9,729 nucleotides of DNA, from NCBI GenBank assembly GCA_009927375.1, contig RFNE01000231.1, forward strand, positions 1 to 9,729, written 5' to 3'. This document shows positions 6,112 through 9,729 of this stretch, one piece after another. Numbering within the stretch: the first letter of the stretch is position 1; the number at the start of each line of letters is the position of its first letter. The position numbers and the translations under genes were made by a program. This DNA comes from Actinomycetota bacterium (GTDB lineage Bacteria > Actinomycetota > Acidimicrobiia > Acidimicrobiales > Ilumatobacteraceae). Below the pieces are notes generated by a model. The model worked only from the letters and a program-made list of their open reading frames with translations. It did no database searches and was not told the DNA's origin.

Positions 6112-7360
6112 TCGTTGGATACACCGGGAACTTCGCGCAGAGTTCCGCGACGCGTGCGCGAACGCTCTTCACGACGCTCGGATCGTTACGGCCACGCAGC
6201 GTCGTCGCGATGTACTCCGCGATGAGTGGCATCTCGGCTTCCTTCATGCCCTGCGTCGTGACCGACGGCGTTCCGATTCGCACGCCGCTCGTCACGAACG
6301 GACTGCGCGGATCGTTCGGAATGTTGTTCTTGTTCAGCGTGATACCGGCTTCGTCCAGGACGAGCTGTGCTTCCTTGCCGGTGAGCTCGGAATCGAATGG
6401 TCTCAGGTCGACGACCATCATGTGAGTATCGGTGCCGCCGCTCACGAGACGGAATCCCTGCTTGGATAGCGCCTCGGCGAGCGCCGCCGCATTCTTCACG
6501 ATCTGCTGTGCGTAGTCCTTGAAGCTCGGTTGCAGTGCTTCATGGAACGCAACGGCCTTACCCGCGACAGCGTGCTCGAGTGGGCCACCCTGGCTGCCAG
6601 GGAAGACCGCCTTGTCGATGGCAGCGGCGTGTGCCGACGTCGTGAGGATGCAACCACCACGAGGACCGCGCAACGTCTTGTGCGTCGTGAAGGTGACGAC
6701 GTCCGCGTAAGGAACGGGGTTCGGATGCGCGCCGCCTGCGACGAGTCCCGCAATGTGGGCGATGTCGAACATCATGAGCGCTCCGACTTCGTCGGCGATG
6801 GCGCGGAATGGCTGTGGCTCGAGGCGTCGTGGGTACGACGTCGTGCCGGCAACGATCAACTTCGGCTTGACCTTCTTGGCGAGGTCACGAATCTGGTCGA
6901 AGTCCAATCGCTCGTCGGTATCGCTCACGCGGAACGACTGGAAGTCATACAAGATGCCACTCGCGTTCACCGGCGATCCGTGGGTGAGGTGACCACCGTG
7001 GTCGAGGCTCAACCCGAGCACCGTGTCCCCCGGCTTGATGAGACCGAGATACACCGCCATGTTCGCGCTCGCTCCCGAGTGCGGCTGGACGTTGGCGTGG
7101 TCTGCGCCGAACAACTTCTTGACGCGCTCGATCGCGAGCGCCTCGATTTCGTCCACGACCGCATTGCCGCCGTAGTACCGCTTGTGTGGGTAGCCCTCGG
7201 CGTATTTGTTGGTGAGCACCGAGCCGGTCGCCTCCATCACGTCGGGGGACGTGAAGTTCTCGCTCGCGATCAACTGCAGACCGGTGGTCTGGCGCACGCG
7301 CTCCTTTTCGATCAGGTCGAAAACTTCGGTGTCACGACTCTTCTGCGATGGCCACGGCAT
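6104..7360 (-). CDS. glyA: Serine hydroxymethyltransferase
   Basis: A cytoplasmic PLP enzyme of 418 residues, normal length. It converts serine and tetrahydrofolate to glycine and 5,10-methylene-tetrahydrofolate, the main source of one-carbon units. Visible signatures: LIASENFTSPDV (about 30-41), NKYAEGYPHKRYYGG (51-65), the substrate/PLP loop HGGHLTHG (121-128), the FDIAHIAG aspartate region (198-205) and the PLP-binding lysine K228 in TFTTHKTLRGPRGG. The loop usually written YAEGYPGKRYYGG has His for Gly here, a mild variant. The ATG at 7360 has AAGGAG about seven bases upstream and shares one base with the rpiB stop (TGATG), indicating translational coupling. It follows rpiB and precedes the WecA-like gene. 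Identification is secure. Confidence 0.97.
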   Translation of the reverse strand: MPWPSQKSRDTEVFDLIEKERVRQTTGLQLIASENFTSPDVMEATGSVLTNKYAEGYPHKRYYGGNAVVDEIEALAIERVKKLFGADHANVQPHSGASANMAVYLGLIKPGDTVLGLSLDHGGHLTHGSPVNASGILYDFQSFRVSDTDERLDFDQIRDLAKKVKPKLIVAGTTSYPRRLEPQPFRAIADEVGALMMFDIAHIAGLVAGGAHPNPVPYADVVTFTTHKTLRGPRGGCILTTSAHAAAIDKAVFPGSQGGPLEHAVAGKAVAFHEALQPSFKDYAQQIVKNAAALAEALSKQGFRLVSGGTDTHMMVVDLRPFDSELTGKEAQLVLDEAGITLNKNNIPNDPRSPFVTSGVRIGTPSVTTQGMKEAEMPLIAEYIATTLRGRNDPSVVKSVRARVAELCAKFPVYPTSA

Positions 7361-7830
7361 CAGCGGGCTCCTTCTTGTTGTTCGATCTCGGCAAGTTGAG
7401 CGACGCGACGTTCGTGTCGGCCGCCCTCGAATGGTGTGGAGAGGAATTTTGCCACGATCTGATCCGCAAGGTCGAACGAGACCACACGCCCGCCCATCGA
7501 CAAGACGTTGGCATTGTTGTGGGATCGCGCCATCTCGGCGAGATACAAGTCGTTGCAGAGCGCGGCGCGAACTCCACGAACCTTGTTCGCGGCAATCTGC
7601 TCACCCTGGCCACTCCCGCCAAGGACGATGCCGAAGTCGACCTTGCCGTCCCGCACGCTCCTCGCCACGTCCGCACAAATCGGCGGATAATCGACGCTGT
7701 CGGTGGAATTGGTCCCGTGATCGATCACGGTGTGCCCGAGTGCGCCGAGATGACTGATGAGGTGTTGCTTCAGTTCGAATCCGGCGTGGTCCGCGCCGAT
7801 CGCAATCGAATATGTCCGCGTCCCTGTCAC
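7360..7830 (-). CDS. rpiB: Ribose-5-phosphate isomerase B (actinobacterial, cysteine-free type)
   Basis: A 156-residue cytoplasmic enzyme of the LacAB/RpiB family that interconverts ribose-5-phosphate and ribulose-5-phosphate in the non-oxidative pentose phosphate pathway. The N-terminal IAIGADHAGFELK carries the Asp-His pair (D14, H15). The anion-hole loop reads VLGGSGQGEQIAANK, and E77 in it corresponds to the catalytic glutamate (Glu75) of Mycobacterium tuberculosis RpiB, where the E. coli-type enzyme uses a cysteine. The RSHNNANVLSMGGR segment contributes the phosphate-binding part. The start is GTG 7830, with no Shine-Dalgarno site but a -10-like hexamer eight bases upstream, so the mRNA may be leaderless. 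It is the first gene of the minus-strand cluster. Confidence 0.95.
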   Translation of the reverse strand: MTGTRTYSIAIGADHAGFELKQHLISHLGALGHTVIDHGTNSTDSVDYPPICADVARSVRDGKVDFGIVLGGSGQGEQIAANKVRGVRAALCNDLYLAEMARSHNNANVLSMGGRVVSFDLADQIVAKFLSTPFEGGRHERRVAQLAEIEQQEGAR

Positions 7831-7838
7831 CGCGAACG

Positions 7839-7867
7839 AGCATAGGTCACGCCCGACATTCGCTCAG
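7839..7867 (-). promoter_or_regulatory. Putative leaderless promoter of rpiB
   Basis: On the minus strand TATGCT (7844-7839) lies eight bases before the GTG start of rpiB, and CTGAGC (7867-7862) lies 17 bases further upstream. The -10 fits the TANNNT consensus of actinobacterial leaderless promoters, and no Shine-Dalgarno site exists in the short space, so transcription probably starts at or beside the start codon. The -35 match is weak. Confidence 0.5.
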
Positions 7868-7890
7868 GTCGAGCACGGCATTCCACTCAA

Positions 7891-7896
7891 TAGAGT
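7891..7896 (+). promoter_or_regulatory. Putative leaderless -10 element of the thiolase-like gene
   Basis: TAGAGT fits TANNNT and ends seven bases before GTG 7904. No Shine-Dalgarno site is present in the space, so the mRNA would begin at the start codon. A -35 is not obvious; TCGAGC at 7869-7874 is a weak candidate with a 16-base spacer. The element lies in the 73-base gap shared with the divergent rpiB promoter. Confidence 0.42.
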
Positions 7897-7903
7897 TCGA
7901 TAG

Positions 7904-9403
7904 GTGACGCTCGACCCGCGAACCCCCGTACTGGTCGGACAGGCACAAGTCCTCCAACGCGAAGACGACATTTCACGCGCTCGCGGACCGATCGAGTTGA
8001 TGTCGGATGCAGTGCAGAAGGCGTTCGCCGACGCTGGCTGCGCTCAACCGTCACACGTTGACGCAATCCATGTACTGCGCAGCCTGTCTACGAAAGTGCA
8101 CAATCCCGCTGCGGTGATCTCCCGAGCAACCGGTATCTCAGCACGCACCCACGGGTACACGACCCACGGCGGCAACCTTCCGCAAGCACTCGTCAATCTC
8201 AGCGCGCTGGACATTCAGGCGGGTCGCGCCGACTGCATCGTGCTCGCCGGTGGGGAGTCGTCACGAACACGACGTCGTGCTCGAGCTGCAGAGGTGAACC
8301 TCGGATGGGTGACGGGAGACGAGGCGAGTGCATCGGATCCCCAGCCGACTCCCATCGGTGGAGAACTCGAGATGCTCCATCCGCTCGAGATCGAACGCAA
8401 CATCGTGTTGCCCATCGAGATCTATCCGATGTTCGAAACTGCATTGCGGGCTGCAGCAGGCATGAGCATCCCCCAGCATCGACAGCACATCTCCGAACTG
8501 TGGTCGCGGTTCAGTGCGGTTGCTGCGAACAATCCGCATGCGTGGATCCAGGAACAATTCTCCGCTGAGCAGATCTCGACGCCTTCGGATTCCAACCGCA
8601 TGGTTGGCCTTCCGTATACGAAATTGATGAACTCCAACAACGACGTCGACATGGCGGCCGCGCTCGTGATGTGCTCAGTCGAACGAGCCGAATCGCTCGG
8701 GATCCCCCGCGACCGTTGGGTATTTCCGGTTGCAGGAACAGACGCGCACGAACACAACTTCATTTCACATCGATGGAGCTTCACCGAGACCCCAGCGATT
8801 CGACTTGGCGCAAAGCGACTCCTCGAGCTCGCGAAGTGGTCGATCGACGAGATCGACGTCATCGACCTCTACTCCTGTTTTCCGTCTGCGGTTCAACTCG
8901 GTGCATCGTCACTCGGACTCGGGCTCGATGCTCAGCTCACGTGCACGGGTGGCCTGTCATTTGCGGGTGGACCGTTCAACAACTACGTCATGCACGCGAT
9001 TGCGACCACGATGAGCAAGCTTCGTCATGACATCGGTGCGAAAGCGCTTGTGTGGGCCAACGGTGGCTACGCCACCAAACATTCCTTCGGCGCCTATCAA
9101 TCGACCCCACCGAATCATCCGTTCCTCCACGACTCGCCACAGCGCGAGGTCGATGCCCTGCCCCAAAGGAAAGCGGCAACTGCATCAGAAGTCGCAGGCG
9201 ACGTGACCGTCGAGGCCTACAGCGTCATGCACGATCGCGATGGCTCACCGTCGCGGCTCGCAGCATCCGTCCTCACCCACGACGGAATTCGTTCCTGGGC
9301 GGTGACGAGTGACGACAGCATCATGCGACATGCGATCGACCATGAATTCGTCGGCGAAGTCGTTCGACTCTTGCCCACCGGTGAACTCGTGAGTCGCTCG
9401 TGA
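7904..9403 (+). CDS. Thiolase-like protein (TLP1/SCP2-type thiolase fold), catalytic residues apparently missing
   Basis: A 499-residue protein with a two-lobed thiolase fold and an extra C-terminal domain from about 410 to the end, like the thiolase-like proteins type 1 of mycobacteria, often annotated as acetyl-CoA acetyltransferase. Seen: N-terminal RTPVLVGQAQ, VLAGGESSRTRRRA (113-126), IDLYSCFPSAVQLGA (320-334), CTGGLSFAGGPFNNY (347-361) and WANGGYATKHSFGAY (384-398). In true SCP2 thiolases the first half has a nucleophilic cysteine; the matching stretch here, TTHGGNLPQALVNL (86-99), has none. The GHP histidine near the C-terminal lobe is replaced by GGP, and the NEAF/HDCF region reads YSCF. 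Acyl-CoA binding without thiolysis or Claisen chemistry is therefore possible, and the true substrate is unknown. The GTG start fits the family N-terminus and a leaderless promoter. Its stop overlaps the next gene by four bases. Confidence 0.88.
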   Translation: MTLDPRTPVLVGQAQVLQREDDISRARGPIELMSDAVQKAFADAGCAQPSHVDAIHVLRSLSTKVHNPAAVISRATGISARTHGYTTHGGNLPQALVNLSALDIQAGRADCIVLAGGESSRTRRRARAAEVNLGWVTGDEASASDPQPTPIGGELEMLHPLEIERNIVLPIEIYPMFETALRAAAGMSIPQHRQHISELWSRFSAVAANNPHAWIQEQFSAEQISTPSDSNRMVGLPYTKLMNSNNDVDMAAALVMCSVERAESLGIPRDRWVFPVAGTDAHEHNFISHRWSFTETPAIRLGAKRLLELAKWSIDEIDVIDLYSCFPSAVQLGASSLGLGLDAQLTCTGGLSFAGGPFNNYVMHAIATTMSKLRHDIGAKALVWANGGYATKHSFGAYQSTPPNHPFLHDSPQREVDALPQRKAATASEVAGDVTVEAYSVMHDRDGSPSRLAASVLTHDGIRSWAVTSDDSIMRHAIDHEFVGEVVRLLPTGELVSRS

Positions 9404-9729
9404 CGGCCGATTCGTTTCCGCGACAGTACGCGCGCACCCAGCGCCTGACGCTTGGCGAACCTCGCAACGTCGTCGTGTCACCCGACGGAAAGCGGGTTGT
9501 GTTCTGTCGATCCAGCTCAGGTTCGGACCCCGTCAACTCGCTGTGGGTCTACGACGTGGACAGCTCAACGGAACGCTGTGTCGTTGACGCTCGCGTGACA
9601 TCGAACGATTCTGCACCTGGCGAATCCGATCTCGAACGCGCGCGACGAGAACGCGCGCGAGAAGGTGCTGGGGGAATCGTTTCATATTCCTGCGACGCCG
9701 ACGTCTCGAAAGCGGTTTTCGTTCTCCGT
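9400..9729 (+). CDS. S9-family peptidase (DPP IV/acylaminoacyl-peptidase-like), N-terminal 110 residues
   Basis: The first 110 residues of a serine peptidase of the prolyl oligopeptidase (S9) family, cut by the right edge before the catalytic domain. It begins VTADSFPRQYARTQRLTLGE, followed by the first beta-propeller blade repeat VVVSPDGKRVVFCRS (24-38) and NSLWVYDVDSSTER. After it comes the acidic-basic segment ESDLERARRERAREGAGGIVSY (75-96), which is typical of actinobacterial S9 peptidases. The GTG start at 9400 overlaps the previous stop as GTGA, so the two genes form an operon. The Ser-Asp-His triad and the GxSxGG motif would lie beyond the window. No signal peptide is seen, so the enzyme is probably cytoplasmic. 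Confidence 0.85.
   Translation, partial: MTADSFPRQYARTQRLTLGEPRNVVVSPDGKRVVFCRSSSGSDPVNSLWVYDVDSSTERCVVDARVTSNDSAPGESDLERARRERAREGAGGIVSYSCDADVSKAVFVLR

Noticed and set aside
5005..6225. 406-residue plus-strand open frame opposite the WecA-like gene
   Set aside because: Low-complexity charged product antisense to a clear membrane enzyme; explained by codon bias.
6530..7399. 289-residue plus-strand open frame opposite glyA
   Set aside because: Antisense to a conserved gene, no recognisable motifs and no ribosome site.
1..9729. Defence system, mobile element, CRISPR array or biosynthetic cluster
   Set aside because: All coding sequence is accounted for by housekeeping genes, a thiolase-like protein and an S9 peptidase. 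No transposase, integrase, direct-repeat array or RNA gene was seen.

Overview
The window is about 9.7 kb of GC-rich bacterial chromosome and is almost entirely coding. It reads as an actinobacterium, with an Acidimicrobiia-like lineage most likely. Three things suggest this: a WecA-type gene lies directly upstream of the ATP synthase genes, as in mycobacteria; the ribose-5-phosphate isomerase is RpiB with the cysteine-free actinobacterial active site; and a thiolase-like (TLP1-type) protein and an S9 peptidase of actinobacterial style sit next to it. This assignment is inferred from gene content and was not tested by a search.

From 7830 down to 1, all genes lie on the minus strand and look like one long transcription unit or two closely coupled ones. 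The order is rpiB, glyA, a WecA/TagO-like sugar-1-phosphate transferase, and then the ATP synthase operon: atpZ-like, atpI-like, atpB (a), atpE (c), a first b-type subunit, a second b-type subunit (atpF), atpH (delta) and atpA (alpha, running off the left edge). Most junctions overlap by 1 to 8 bases or are separated by only a few. The genes for gamma, beta and epsilon should lie beyond position 1.

From 7904 to the right edge, two overlapping plus-strand genes encode a thiolase-like protein that appears to lack the thiolase catalytic residues, and the start of an S9 (DPP IV/acylaminoacyl-peptidase-like) peptidase. The 73-base divergent gap between 7830 and 7904 holds back-to-back -10-like hexamers placed so that both flanking genes would be leaderless.

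No mobile element, CRISPR array, tRNA, rRNA or defence system was seen. The most notable anomalies are two probable single-base losses in the ATP synthase genes. One is at about 2205 inside the membrane helix of the second b subunit and is convincing. The other is at about 4042-4050 near the 5' end of atpB and is probable. Such errors in essential genes point first to assembly or sequencing error. Other points of interest are two different b subunits beside an unfused delta, an N-terminally extended c subunit, and a shared T-poor leader ahead of atpB and atpE.
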